From: DASYUM01 sp036001225
GTDB taxonomy: Bacteria; Methylomirabilota; Methylomirabilia; Rokubacteriales; DASRDR01
Direction of reading: 5' to 3'
Assembly: GCA_036001225.1 (NCBI GenBank)
Contig: DASYUM010000264.1
Coordinates: 1-26,761, forward strand
DNA length: 26,761 nt
Within the stretch, counting starts at the first letter, position 1. Every line of letters begins with the position of its first letter. The notes beneath the pieces were generated by a model. It ran no database searches. It was not told the DNA's origin and saw only the letters and a list, made by a program, of their open reading frames with translations. This document shows positions 1 to 6,973 of the stretch, piece after piece. The translations under genes and the position numbers were made by a program.

Positions 1-36
1 GGCCGAGGACGCCGGGATGCGACGCTCATCGGCCAC
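1..36 (-). CDS. possible 5' end of a further operon gene (partial)
   Basis: Downstream of the MoaD-like stop on the minus strand there is a GTG at 36 and an ATG at 29, in different frames. Both frames stay open to the window edge. The 4-bp gap to the preceding stop would suit continuation of the operon. Only about 10 codons are visible and there is no convincing ribosome binding site, so the product cannot be named and the gene itself is uncertain. Confidence 0.2.
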   Translation of the reverse strand, partial: MADERRIPASSA

Positions 37-40
37 GGCA

Positions 41-331
41 CTAGGATCCGCCGCCGCTGACGGCGGGCAGGATCGAGATCTCGGCGCCGTCGGCGACCGG
101 GGTGTCGAGGCCGCCGCTGAAGCGGATGCTCTCGGTGCCGACGAAGACGTTCACGTGGGGGCGCACCGCTCCCTGCTCGGTCAGGACCCGATCCCGGACG
201 CCGGGGCAGACCGCCCACAGGGCCTCGAGCGCGGCGCCGACGGTCGTCCCGGCGGCGTTCACCGCCAGCCGACTCCGATCGCCGGCGAAGGGACGAAGCG
301 GGCCGGCCAGGTGCACGACGACCTGCCTCAC
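41..331 (-). CDS. MoaD/ThiS-family ubiquitin-fold protein with C-terminal GGGS
   Basis: This is a 96-residue protein of the usual MoaD/ThiS size. It begins with a beta-strand (VVVHLAGPLRPF), has a central 'VNVFVGTESIRF' strand and ends 'ISILPAVSGGGS', which matches the beta-grasp fold and tail of sulfur carriers. Family members work by adenylation and thiocarboxylation of a C-terminal Gly-Gly in an E1-like enzyme. Here a Ser follows the glycines, so the tail is not exposed as encoded. The start is GTG at 331; it overlaps the stop of the BNR-repeat gene in a GTGA arrangement, which suggests translational coupling. No E1-like MoeB/ThiF gene or molybdopterin synthase large subunit lies in the window. 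Fold assignment is good. Whether it serves molybdopterin, thiamine, cysteine synthesis or protein tagging is unknown. Confidence 0.8.
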   Translation of the reverse strand: MRQVVVHLAGPLRPFAGDRSRLAVNAAGTTVGAALEALWAVCPGVRDRVLTEQGAVRPHVNVFVGTESIRFSGGLDTPVADGAEISILPAVSGGGS

Positions 332-1449
332 GCGATGGCCGCCGCCTTCACGCAGACGACGGGTGGCAGTCCGTCGGCTAGCCGCTGCCAGGAACTGCCG
401 CCGTCGCGAGAGGCGAAGAGCTTGCCGCTCCGGGTGCCGACGTAGACGCCGGCGGGGTCCATGGTGTCGGTGGCCAGGGCATCCCGGAGCACCGTCTCGT
501 GGGACTCGCGCTGGGGAAGGCCCCGGGTCAGGGCCTGCCAGCTCGTGCCGCCGTTCCGCGTGCGATAGACACGCAGCTTGCCCTCGGGAGTGCAGCGGAA
601 ACGGTCCGACTCGAGCGGCACCACGTAGACGGTGTCGGGCTCGTGGGGGTGGATCGCCATGGCGAAGCCGAAGTCGGAGGGCACGCCGCGCACGATCTCA
701 CGCCACGCGTCGCCTCCGTCATCACTCCGATAGAGACCGCCGTGGTTCTGGAGGTAGAGCTGCTGGGGACGTGTCGGGTGCTGCACCATCTTGTGGACGC
801 ACTGGCCGAACTCGGGATACTTTTCGGGGAGGAAGTCGGCGCGGATCCCCTGGTTCCGCGACTGCCACGTCTGTCCCCCGTCGTCGCTGCGGTAGACGCC
901 GCCGGTGGAGATCGCGACCCACTGTCGGTCACGCCGGGTAGGATCGAGCACGATCGTGTGGAGGCAGAGGCCCCCGCCGCCCGGCTGCCAGCGCGGGCGG
1001 TGCGGATGGTCGAGCAGTCCCTCCTCCACCGTCCACGTCGCGCCCCCGTCGGTCGAGCGGAAGAGCGCCGCGGGCTCCACCCCGCAGTAGAGTGTGTCGG
1101 GCTCCTCGGGCAGCCCCGGGCAAATCTGCCAGATCTGCCGGAGGGCGAGCCCCGAGCCAGCGGGGAACTTCACGTTCGCCTCCAGCGGCTCCGTCCACCG
1201 CCGACCGAAGTCGTCGGTTCGCACGAGCATGGCGCCCCAATGCATGCTCGACACGCTCGCCCAGATACGACGGCGACGACCCCGCCCGTCGTAGGCGAGC
1301 GCGTAGACCGCGTGGCCGGGGAAATACGGCCCCCCCGGCCGCCACCGCGCGCGCCCCCGCGTGGCGTGGAAGAGGAACACCCCCTTCAGTGTGCCGACGA
1401 GGAGCAGGATGTCGCCGCGCTTCACGCCGAGGTGGCGGGTCGTCACCAT
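328..1449 (-). CDS. BNR/Asp-box repeat beta-propeller protein (sialidase/VPS10-like fold)
   Basis: This 373-residue protein has at least five Asp-box-like motifs of the form SxDxGxxW: STDGGATW, SDDGGQTW, SDDGGDAW, a degenerate TRNGGTSW, and SRDGGSSW. A weaker TDDFGRRW lies near the N-terminus. Such motifs mark the blade turns of six- or seven-bladed propellers in sialidases, VPS10 and YCF48-like proteins. No signal peptide is visible and no sialidase catalytic Arg triad can be recognised, so glycosidase activity should not be assumed. The ATG at 1449 lies 5 bp after the GGT stop. The reading frame stays open far upstream, but that part is antisense to the GGT and dehydratase genes. The gene ends in a 4-bp overlap with the MoaD/ThiS gene, making them a translationally coupled pair. 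Confidence 0.8.
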   Translation of the reverse strand: MVTTRHLGVKRGDILLLVGTLKGVFLFHATRGRARWRPGGPYFPGHAVYALAYDGRGRRRRIWASVSSMHWGAMLVRTDDFGRRWTEPLEANVKFPAGSGLALRQIWQICPGLPEEPDTLYCGVEPAALFRSTDGGATWTVEEGLLDHPHRPRWQPGGGGLCLHTIVLDPTRRDRQWVAISTGGVYRSDDGGQTWQSRNQGIRADFLPEKYPEFGQCVHKMVQHPTRPQQLYLQNHGGLYRSDDGGDAWREIVRGVPSDFGFAMAIHPHEPDTVYVVPLESDRFRCTPEGKLRVYRTRNGGTSWQALTRGLPQRESHETVLRDALATDTMDPAGVYVGTRSGKLFASRDGGSSWQRLADGLPPVVCVKAAAIA

Positions 1450-1454
1450 GGGCG

Positions 1455-3080
1455 TCAGATCGCCAGGGCGTAGCCGTCGCGGCGAGGATCGGCACCACCC
1501 TGGAGCGCGCCCGACTCGGGGTCGCGGCGGATGCCCTGGCCGCCCCCCACCACCCAGGACCAGTCGTCGATCACGTTGACCTGGTGTCCGCGCGCCGCCA
1601 GCGCCTCCCGGGTGACGGGCGGGATGCGTCCCTCGACGTCCACCAGCCGGTCCCGGTAGGCGCGGGTGCGCGGCGCTTCGATCGCCTCCTGGATCGCCAT
1701 CTCGAACTCCAGCACGTTGAGGAGCATCTGGGGCGTCGTCTGCAGGATCCCGAACGACCCGGGAGTGCCGATCGAGAGCAGGAAGGTCCCGTCGCGGAAC
1801 GTCTGGGTCGGCGACATCCGGGTCTGGAGCGGAGCCCCGGCTCGCAGGTACACGGGGCTCGCCGGGTCCAGGTCTCGCCAGAAGAGCAGGTTGTTCAGGA
1901 GCATCCCGGTGCCGGGAACCATCACGCCGGCGCCGAACGGGCTGCCGAGCGTCTGGGTGACGCTGACCACGGTACCGTCGCCGTCGGCGGTCGCGAAGTG
2001 GGTCGTGTGCTCGGTCATGAAGTCGGCCGGATGGCCAGGCAGGATCTCGCCGGGTAGCCGCTCCGAGTTGAAGCGCTCGCCCCCCGACACCCCGGCCCGC
2101 GCGGGGTCGATGAGACGGCGCCGCTCGGCCGCGTAGCGCGGGGACAGGAGACCGGCCAGCGGCAGCGGGTCGTGGCCGGCGAGCGCCACCCGGTCGGCGG
2201 AGGCGACCTTGACCGCCTCGATCAGATGGTAGAGGTAGTCGGGCGAGTTGTGCCCGAAGCCGCGCAGGTCGAAGCCCTCGAGGAGCTGGAGGGTCTGGAC
2301 GATCGGAAAGCTGTGGGGGGCGATGCAGATCTCGTGACCGCGGAACCGGCCCGCGATCGGTCGTCCCCAGGTCGGGGCGTACCCGGCGAGGTCCGGCTCG
2401 GCCAGCCACCCCCCGTGCTCCTGGACCGCGCGGGCCATGGCCCGGGCGAGCGCCCCCCGGTAGAACGCCTCGCTGCCGCCCTCGGCGAGCTGGCGGAGGG
2501 TACCGCCGAGCTCCTTCTGGACCAGCACCGTTCCCGGCCGCGGGATGCGCCCCCCGGTGCCCCCGTTGCTCAAGAAGGTCCGCTCGGCCTCGGCCGAGTA
2601 GGCGAGCTGGGCCCGGCCCTTCTCGAAGAATTCGCAGTTCTTCCAGGTCAGGGGGAACCCGTCTTCGGCGAGGCGGATCGCGGGCGCGAAGACGGCGCTC
2701 CGCGGCAGGGTGCCGTACCGCTCGTGCAGGGCGAGGATCGCCGCGGGCAGCCCCGGGACCCCGATGGACTTGGCGCCCCCCTTGAGGTCGGCCTCGGTCA
2801 CCCGCGCGGCGTCGCCGGCGGCGGGGATGGCGCCGGCGGAGAGGAGCGTCTCGCGCGCACCACGACGCGACAGGAGGATGGCGGCCACGCCGCCCGGCCC
2901 CGACATGTAGGGTTCGACCACGTTCAGGGCCAGCGACGTCGCGCAGGCGGCGTCCACCGCGCTGCCTCCCTCCAGCAGCGTCTGGATCCCGGCCATGGCG
3001 GCCAGCGGGTGGGCGGCGACGACCACGCCGCGGGTGCCCATGACCGTGGGGCGGTAGGCGAGGCGATGGGGAGGGGTCAT
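1455..3080 (-). CDS. gamma-glutamyltransferase family protein (Ntn hydrolase)
   Basis: This 541-residue protein covers the full GGT fold. The N-terminal part carries 'GGSAVDAACATSLALNVV' and 'GPGGVAAIL'. The maturation site is near residue 359, in 'TEHTTHFATAD', where the first Thr would become the catalytic N-terminal nucleophile of the small subunit after autoprocessing. 'LLNN' follows at about 394-397, then a 'GTPGS' oxyanion/glycine loop, and the protein ends with the family-typical 'GGADPRRDG' region. Family enzymes cleave gamma-glutamyl bonds of glutathione and related compounds; some members act as cephalosporin acylases or on other amides. No signal peptide is seen, so a cytoplasmic location is likely, unlike classical periplasmic GGT. 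The ATG at 3080 is supported by AGGAGG five bases upstream, which overlaps the dehydratase stop codon. Substrate is unknown. Confidence 0.9.
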   Translation of the reverse strand: MTPPHRLAYRPTVMGTRGVVVAAHPLAAMAGIQTLLEGGSAVDAACATSLALNVVEPYMSGPGGVAAILLSRRGARETLLSAGAIPAAGDAARVTEADLKGGAKSIGVPGLPAAILALHERYGTLPRSAVFAPAIRLAEDGFPLTWKNCEFFEKGRAQLAYSAEAERTFLSNGGTGGRIPRPGTVLVQKELGGTLRQLAEGGSEAFYRGALARAMARAVQEHGGWLAEPDLAGYAPTWGRPIAGRFRGHEICIAPHSFPIVQTLQLLEGFDLRGFGHNSPDYLYHLIEAVKVASADRVALAGHDPLPLAGLLSPRYAAERRRLIDPARAGVSGGERFNSERLPGEILPGHPADFMTEHTTHFATADGDGTVVSVTQTLGSPFGAGVMVPGTGMLLNNLLFWRDLDPASPVYLRAGAPLQTRMSPTQTFRDGTFLLSIGTPGSFGILQTTPQMLLNVLEFEMAIQEAIEAPRTRAYRDRLVDVEGRIPPVTREALAARGHQVNVIDDWSWVVGGGQGIRRDPESGALQGGADPRRDGYALAI

Positions 3081-3089
3081 GCAGGCCTC

Positions 3090-4817
3090 CTAGTGGCTGG
3101 TCGGCAGATAGGGCTCCAGGTCCTGGCCAGGGCCGCCGCGCAGGAAGTCGAAGTCGGCGCCCTCGTGGGCCTGGAGCACGTGGTCGAGGTAGAGTTTTCC
3201 GTAGCCGCGCGTGAAGGCCGGCCGCGGCGGCGTCCACCGGGCGCGGCGCCGGGCCAGCTCGTCTTCGGGGACGTGGAGGGTCAACCGGCGGCCTGGCACG
3301 TCCAGCTCGATCTCGTCGCCGTCCTGGACCAGGGCCAGCGGGCCGCCGATGGCCGACTCCGGCGAGACGTGGAGCACGCAGGTCCCGTACGACGTCCCGC
3401 TCATTCGGGCGTCCGAGATGCGGACCAGATCCTTCACCCCGCGCCGGAGGAGCTTCTCCGGAATCGGGAGCTGCCCCCACTCCGGCATCCCCGGCGCGCC
3501 CTTGGGCCCGCCCATCTTTTGCACGAGGACCGAGGTCTCGTCCACCGGGAGTGCCGGGTCGTCGATCCGCGCCATCAGGTCGTGCTTGGTCGCGAAGACG
3601 ACCGCCCGGCCCCGGTGGCGGAGGAGGTGAGGCGAGGCCGCCGTCTGCTTGAGGACCGCGCCGTCGGGACAGAGGTTCCCGTTGAGGACGACGGTGCCTC
3701 CCTCCTTGCCGAGCGGCTGCTCGAGGGAGACGATGACGTCGCGGTTCCACACCTTGGCCGTCCGCACGTTCTCGCCGATGCCGCGGCCGGTGACGGTCAG
3801 CGCGTCGTTGTGAAGGAGCGGCGCCAGCTCCCGGAGAACCGCCGGCAGTCCACCCGCGTAGAAGAAGTCCTCCATCAGATACTGACCAGACGGGCGGACG
3901 TTGGCGATGAACGGCGTCTCCCGCGAGAGGCGGTCGAAGACCGAGAGCGGCAGCGGGACTCCGACCCGCCCGGCGATGGCGACCAAATGGACGATGGCAT
4001 TCGTGCTGCCGCCGATCGCCATGTCCACGCGAATCGCGTTCTCGAACGCGGCCCGGGTCAGGATCCGGGTCGGCCGCAGGTCCTCGACCGCCATCTCGAC
4101 CACGCGCTTGCCCGACTCCTCGGCCAGCGCCAGCCGGCGGGCATCGGCGGCGGGGATGGCGGCGTTGCCGGGCAGGGTCATCCCCAGCGCCTCGGCCATG
4201 GAGGCCATGGTGGAGGCGGTCCCCATCACCATGCAGTGCCCGGTCGAGCGCGAGATGCAGTTTTCCATCTCGCACCACTCCTCCTCGCCGATCCGCCCCG
4301 CCCGGAACGCATCCCAGTAGCGCCAGACGTCGGTTCCCGAGCCCAGCGCCTCCGTCCCGTACATGCCGCGCAGCATGGGACCACCGGTCACCATGAGGGC
4401 GGGGACGTCGGCGCTGGCGGCCCCCATGAGCATGGCCGGCGTGGTCTTGTCACAGCCGGAGAGGAGCACCACGCCGTCGAACGGAAGGCTCCGGATGCAC
4501 TCCTCCACGTCCATGGCCATGAGGTTGCGGAAGAGCATCGTGGTCGGCTTCATCAACGGTTCGGAGAGCGAGATCACCGGGAACTCGAGGGGGAAGCCGC
4601 CGGCCCGCCACACCCCGCGCTTGACGTGCTCGGCGACCGTGCGGAGGTGGCTGTTGCAGTTGGTGGCCTCGCTCCAGGAGTTGGCGACGCCGATGACGGG
4701 TCGGCCCCGGAAGCTGTCGTCGGTCAGGCCTTCGGCCTTCAGCCAGGCCCGATGGAGGAAGCCATTCAGATCGTTGCCGGCGAACCAGCGCGCGCTGCGG
4801 AGTTGCTGGGATTCCAT
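3090..4817 (-). CDS. IlvD/Edd-family dehydratase, sugar-acid (arabinonate-like) type
   Basis: This 575-residue protein shows the three cluster cysteines of the [2Fe-2S] IlvD/Edd enzymes: C54 (NCNSH), C122 (SGCDKTTPA) and C195 (GHCMVMGTAS). The Asp/Lys of CDK are metal-site residues. The C-terminal signature reads 'SDARMSGTSYGTCVLHV', resembling pentonate dehydratases rather than the 'SGGTHG' form of dihydroxy-acid dehydratases. A sugar-acid substrate such as L-arabinonate or D-xylonate is therefore more likely than the valine/isoleucine intermediate. The enzyme removes water to give a 2-keto-3-deoxy acid. The ATG at 4817 follows a GCAGGAG sequence at suitable spacing; upstream in-frame starts would begin inside the promoter region. 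It is the first gene of the four-gene minus-strand operon. No aldolase or sugar transporter is linked, so the substrate stays open. Confidence 0.88.
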   Translation of the reverse strand: MESQQLRSARWFAGNDLNGFLHRAWLKAEGLTDDSFRGRPVIGVANSWSEATNCNSHLRTVAEHVKRGVWRAGGFPLEFPVISLSEPLMKPTTMLFRNLMAMDVEECIRSLPFDGVVLLSGCDKTTPAMLMGAASADVPALMVTGGPMLRGMYGTEALGSGTDVWRYWDAFRAGRIGEEEWCEMENCISRSTGHCMVMGTASTMASMAEALGMTLPGNAAIPAADARRLALAEESGKRVVEMAVEDLRPTRILTRAAFENAIRVDMAIGGSTNAIVHLVAIAGRVGVPLPLSVFDRLSRETPFIANVRPSGQYLMEDFFYAGGLPAVLRELAPLLHNDALTVTGRGIGENVRTAKVWNRDVIVSLEQPLGKEGGTVVLNGNLCPDGAVLKQTAASPHLLRHRGRAVVFATKHDLMARIDDPALPVDETSVLVQKMGGPKGAPGMPEWGQLPIPEKLLRRGVKDLVRISDARMSGTSYGTCVLHVSPESAIGGPLALVQDGDEIELDVPGRRLTLHVPEDELARRRARWTPPRPAFTRGYGKLYLDHVLQAHEGADFDFLRGGPGQDLEPYLPTSH

Positions 4818-4850
4818 GCGATCGCTTGCTCCTGCCACGGCGGAATGACG

Positions 4851-4882
4851 GTTATCTTTTCGCGGCGGTCCCGTCGTGTCAA
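4851..4882 (-). promoter_or_regulatory. candidate promoter of the dehydratase operon
   Basis: On the minus strand a perfect TTGACA lies at 4882-4877. An A/T-rich stretch (AAAAGATAAC) follows 17-20 bases downstream and contains only weak -10 matches. It sits 34 bases upstream of the dehydratase ATG. The -35 is convincing; the -10 is not, so this is a weak call. Confidence 0.4.
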
Positions 4883-4909
4883 GGGGCGCACCGGAGTGTG
4901 GCCCGTGGC

Positions 4910-4938
4910 TTGACACCGGCGTCCGGCCTCGCTACAGT
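4910..4938 (+). promoter_or_regulatory. sigma70-type promoter of the 4962 operon
   Basis: TTGACA at 4910-4915 and TACAGT at 4933-4938 are separated by exactly 17 bases. The -35 is a perfect match and the -10 matches 4 of 6. Transcription would start near 4945, just ahead of the strong ribosome binding site GAGGAGGTGG at 4951-4960 that precedes the ATG at 4962. The minus-strand TTGACA at 4882-4877 makes this a divergent promoter region. Confidence 0.65.
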
Positions 4939-4961
4939 CGGCGCGATCGAGAGGAGGTGGT

Positions 4962-5585
4962 ATGGGTAGACTCGTCATCTTCGCCTCGCGTCCGTCCCCG
5001 CTCCGGCGGTTGGGGACCAGCCTCGGTCTGCTCGCGGTCGTCTCGTTGGGCGTCCCCGTGGGCGCCCAGTCGCCCGTGACCTCGCCCGAGCTCGAAAAGG
5101 CGCGCGCGGCGCTGGAGAGGTACAAGGATCCGGTGGTGGCGATTCACGACGGATATTTCTCGACCCTGGGCTGCGTCCATTTTCCCCGGGCCGGGGGCGC
5201 GGGGCGGATCCCGTATCCGGCCGGGGGCATGGGCGTGCACTTCCTCAATCCGGGGCTCATCAGCCCCGCCCCCGACCCGCTGCGTCCCCAGATCCTCATC
5301 TACGAGCCGGATGGCGACAGGCTGCGCCTGGTGGCGGTGGAGTGGTTCATCCCGCTGCAGACCGGAATCAAGGAGCGGCCTCAGCTGTTCGGTCAGCCCT
5401 TTGACGGGCCGATGGAGGGCCATCACCCGCTGATGCCGATGGAGGTTCATCACTACGATCTCCACGTCTGGCTCTTCAAGGCCAACCCGGCCGGGATCTT
5501 CAGCCCGACCAACCCCACGGTCCAGTGCGGCGGTTACGGATACTCCCTGTCGGAAGAGGCGCCCCGGCCGGTGCCGCACCACTGA
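4962..5585 (+). CDS. exported hypothetical protein, His-rich
   Basis: I do not recognise the family by name. The 207 residues start with an arginine-containing n-region and a hydrophobic stretch at about 18-31, ending near 'GAQ' (34-36). This is a credible Sec signal peptide, so the mature protein should be periplasmic or outer-surface. The mature part is rich in His, Pro and aromatic residues: 'DGYFSTLGCVHFP', 'GGMGVHFLNP', 'VEWFIP', 'EGHHPLMPMEVHHYDLHVW' and 'NPTVQC'. Two Cys (one in GCVHF, one near the C-terminus) could form a disulfide, and the clustered His could bind metal; both are inference. The start is fixed by the very strong ribosome binding site at 4951-4960. An LLM oxidoreductase follows 18 bp later in the same operon. 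Confidence 0.75.
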   Translation: MGRLVIFASRPSPLRRLGTSLGLLAVVSLGVPVGAQSPVTSPELEKARAALERYKDPVVAIHDGYFSTLGCVHFPRAGGAGRIPYPAGGMGVHFLNPGLISPAPDPLRPQILIYEPDGDRLRLVAVEWFIPLQTGIKERPQLFGQPFDGPMEGHHPLMPMEVHHYDLHVWLFKANPAGIFSPTNPTVQCGGYGYSLSEEAPRPVPHH

Positions 5586-5603
5586 GCGGGAAGGGAGCGA
5601 AGG

Positions 5604-6521
5604 ATGCGTACCGGCTTCACCCTGCCCCAGATCGGACGGGCGGCTGGCCCCAAGGCGATCGTGCAAGCGGCTCGCCGGGCCGAGGCCCTGGGCTACGACA
5701 GCGTGTGGGTGACGGAGCGACTGCTCTTCCCGGTGAAGCCGCAGACGCCGTACCCGGTGACCGCTGACGGGTCGCTGCCCGAGGCGTACAAGCAGGTGCT
5801 CGATCCCGTGGAGGCCCTGACCTTCGCGGCCGCGCACACGAGCCGCGTGGCCCTCGGCACCAGCGTGCTCGATCTCCCCTACTACAACCCGGTGGTTCTG
5901 GCCCGGCGGTTGACCACGCTGGACGTGCTCTCCGAGGGCCGACTCCGGGTCGGATTCGGTCTTGGCTGGTCGAAGGACGAGTTCGACGCGGTCGGGGTCT
6001 CCCTGGCCGAGCGCGGTCGTCGCGCCGACGAGTTCCTGCAGCTCCTCAAGGCGATCTGGACCACGGACCCGGTGGAGTTCCACGGGAAGTACTACCAGCT
6101 CCCGCGCTCCTTCATTGGTCCCAAGCCGGTCCAGAAGCCGCACCCGCCCATCTACCTCGCCGCCTACGTCCCGGCCGCCCTCAAGCGGGCGGCCCGACTG
6201 GCCGACGGCTGGAATCCCGCCGGCGTGCCCGTGGACGGAATGGCGCAGATGATGGGGCAGATGCGGGAGATGGCGCGGGCGGCCGGCCGCGACCCCGGGT
6301 CCGTCGCGTTGATCGTGCGGGCGAACCTCTACGTCACGCCCGAGCCCCAGGATTCGAAGCGCTGGATCTTCTCCGGGTCTTTGGAGCAGATCAAGGAAGA
6401 CATCGAGCGGGTCCGGGCCCTGAAGGCCGACGAGCTGTTCTTCGACCCCACGTTCTCGCCCGACGGAGAATCGACGGAGTCGTTCATCGGTTGCATGGAG
6501 CGGATTCGGAAGCTCCTCTGA
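5604..6521 (+). CDS. LLM-class F420-dependent-type oxidoreductase
   Basis: The 305 residues match the luciferase-like monooxygenase TIM-barrel family of TIGR03619 type. N-terminal 'MRTGFTLPQIG' is strand one. 'EALGYDSVWVTE', 'SRVALGTSVLDLPYYNPVVLA', 'GRLRVGFGLGWSKDEF' and the tail motif 'KPHPPIYLAAY' are typical landmarks. These enzymes use F420 or FMN for hydride transfer or oxygenation; substrate cannot be read from the sequence, and no F420 biosynthesis gene is visible here. The ATG at 5604 is preceded by a GGGAAGGGAG purine tract and lies 18 bp after the exported-protein gene. There is no signal peptide, so it is cytoplasmic. It is likely co-transcribed with 4962. Confidence 0.87.
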   Translation: MRTGFTLPQIGRAAGPKAIVQAARRAEALGYDSVWVTERLLFPVKPQTPYPVTADGSLPEAYKQVLDPVEALTFAAAHTSRVALGTSVLDLPYYNPVVLARRLTTLDVLSEGRLRVGFGLGWSKDEFDAVGVSLAERGRRADEFLQLLKAIWTTDPVEFHGKYYQLPRSFIGPKPVQKPHPPIYLAAYVPAALKRAARLADGWNPAGVPVDGMAQMMGQMREMARAAGRDPGSVALIVRANLYVTPEPQDSKRWIFSGSLEQIKEDIERVRALKADELFFDPTFSPDGESTESFIGCMERIRKLL

Positions 6522-6535
6522 GGCCACCGCGCGCC

Positions 6536-6564
6536 TTGCCGCTCCTCGGCCAGGGGGGTAGACT
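6536..6564 (+). promoter_or_regulatory. candidate internal promoter, near-leaderless
   Basis: TTGCCG at 6536-6541 and TAGACT at 6559-6564 are spaced by exactly 17 bases; each matches 4 of 6 consensus positions. The predicted start of transcription near 6571 would coincide with the GTG start codon at 6572, so the transcript would have almost no leader. Confidence 0.4.
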
Positions 6565-6571
6565 GGAAGTC

Positions 6572-6973
6572 GTGCCGCGCCGAATCACCATCACGGCCGG
6601 TAGCGTGTCCGCCGTCGCCACGCTCGACGACTCGGCCACCACCCGTTCGATCTGGGACGCGCTGCCGATCGAAGCCAAGGCCGAGACGTGGGGCGACGAG
6701 ATCTACTTCGCGATCCCGGTGACGCTCGAGGAGGACGGCGCCCGGCCAGTCGTCGAAGCGGGTGACCTGGGCTACTGGCCGCCGGGCCGGGCCTTCTGTA
6801 TCTTCTTCGGACCGACGCCGGCGAGCCGGCCCGGGGAGATCCGGCCGGCGAGCCCGGTGAACGTCTTCGGACGCGTGGACGGCGACCTCAATGCCTTCAA
6901 GAAGGTCCGGGCCGGCACGCTCGTCCGCCTGGAGCCGGCGCCGGCCGTGGAGCCCGAGAGGAGGCCGAGATGA
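6572..6973 (+). CDS. cyclophilin-like fold protein (TM1367-type)
   Basis: The 133 residues resemble the small bacterial cyclophilin-like domain family (Cyclophil_like). They begin with a strand 'RRITITAG', contain 'WGDEIYFAIPV' and 'GDLGYWPPGRAFCIFFGPTPAS' and end near 'SPVNVFGRVDGDL'. The fold is a beta-barrel related to cyclophilin, but prolyl isomerase activity has not generally been shown for this branch; the role is unknown. I chose the GTG at 6572 because the conserved domain begins right after it. The frame stays open back to a TTG at 6491, but that lies inside the LLM gene and has no domain content. The stop overlaps the ATG of the transaldolase gene (ATGA), so the two are translationally coupled. 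Confidence 0.75.
   Translation: MPRRITITAGSVSAVATLDDSATTRSIWDALPIEAKAETWGDEIYFAIPVTLEEDGARPVVEAGDLGYWPPGRAFCIFFGPTPASRPGEIRPASPVNVFGRVDGDLNAFKKVRAGTLVRLEPAPAVEPERRPR

Noticed and set aside
1450..4278. Upstream extension of the BNR-repeat frame
   Set aside because: It overlaps the GGT and dehydratase genes in another frame and contains only low-complexity sequence; the BNR protein begins at 1449.
2172..4913. 913-codon open frame on the plus strand
   Set aside because: It lies antisense to the dehydratase and GGT genes; its product is a Gly/Arg/Glu-rich mirror of GC-rich codons with no domain motif.
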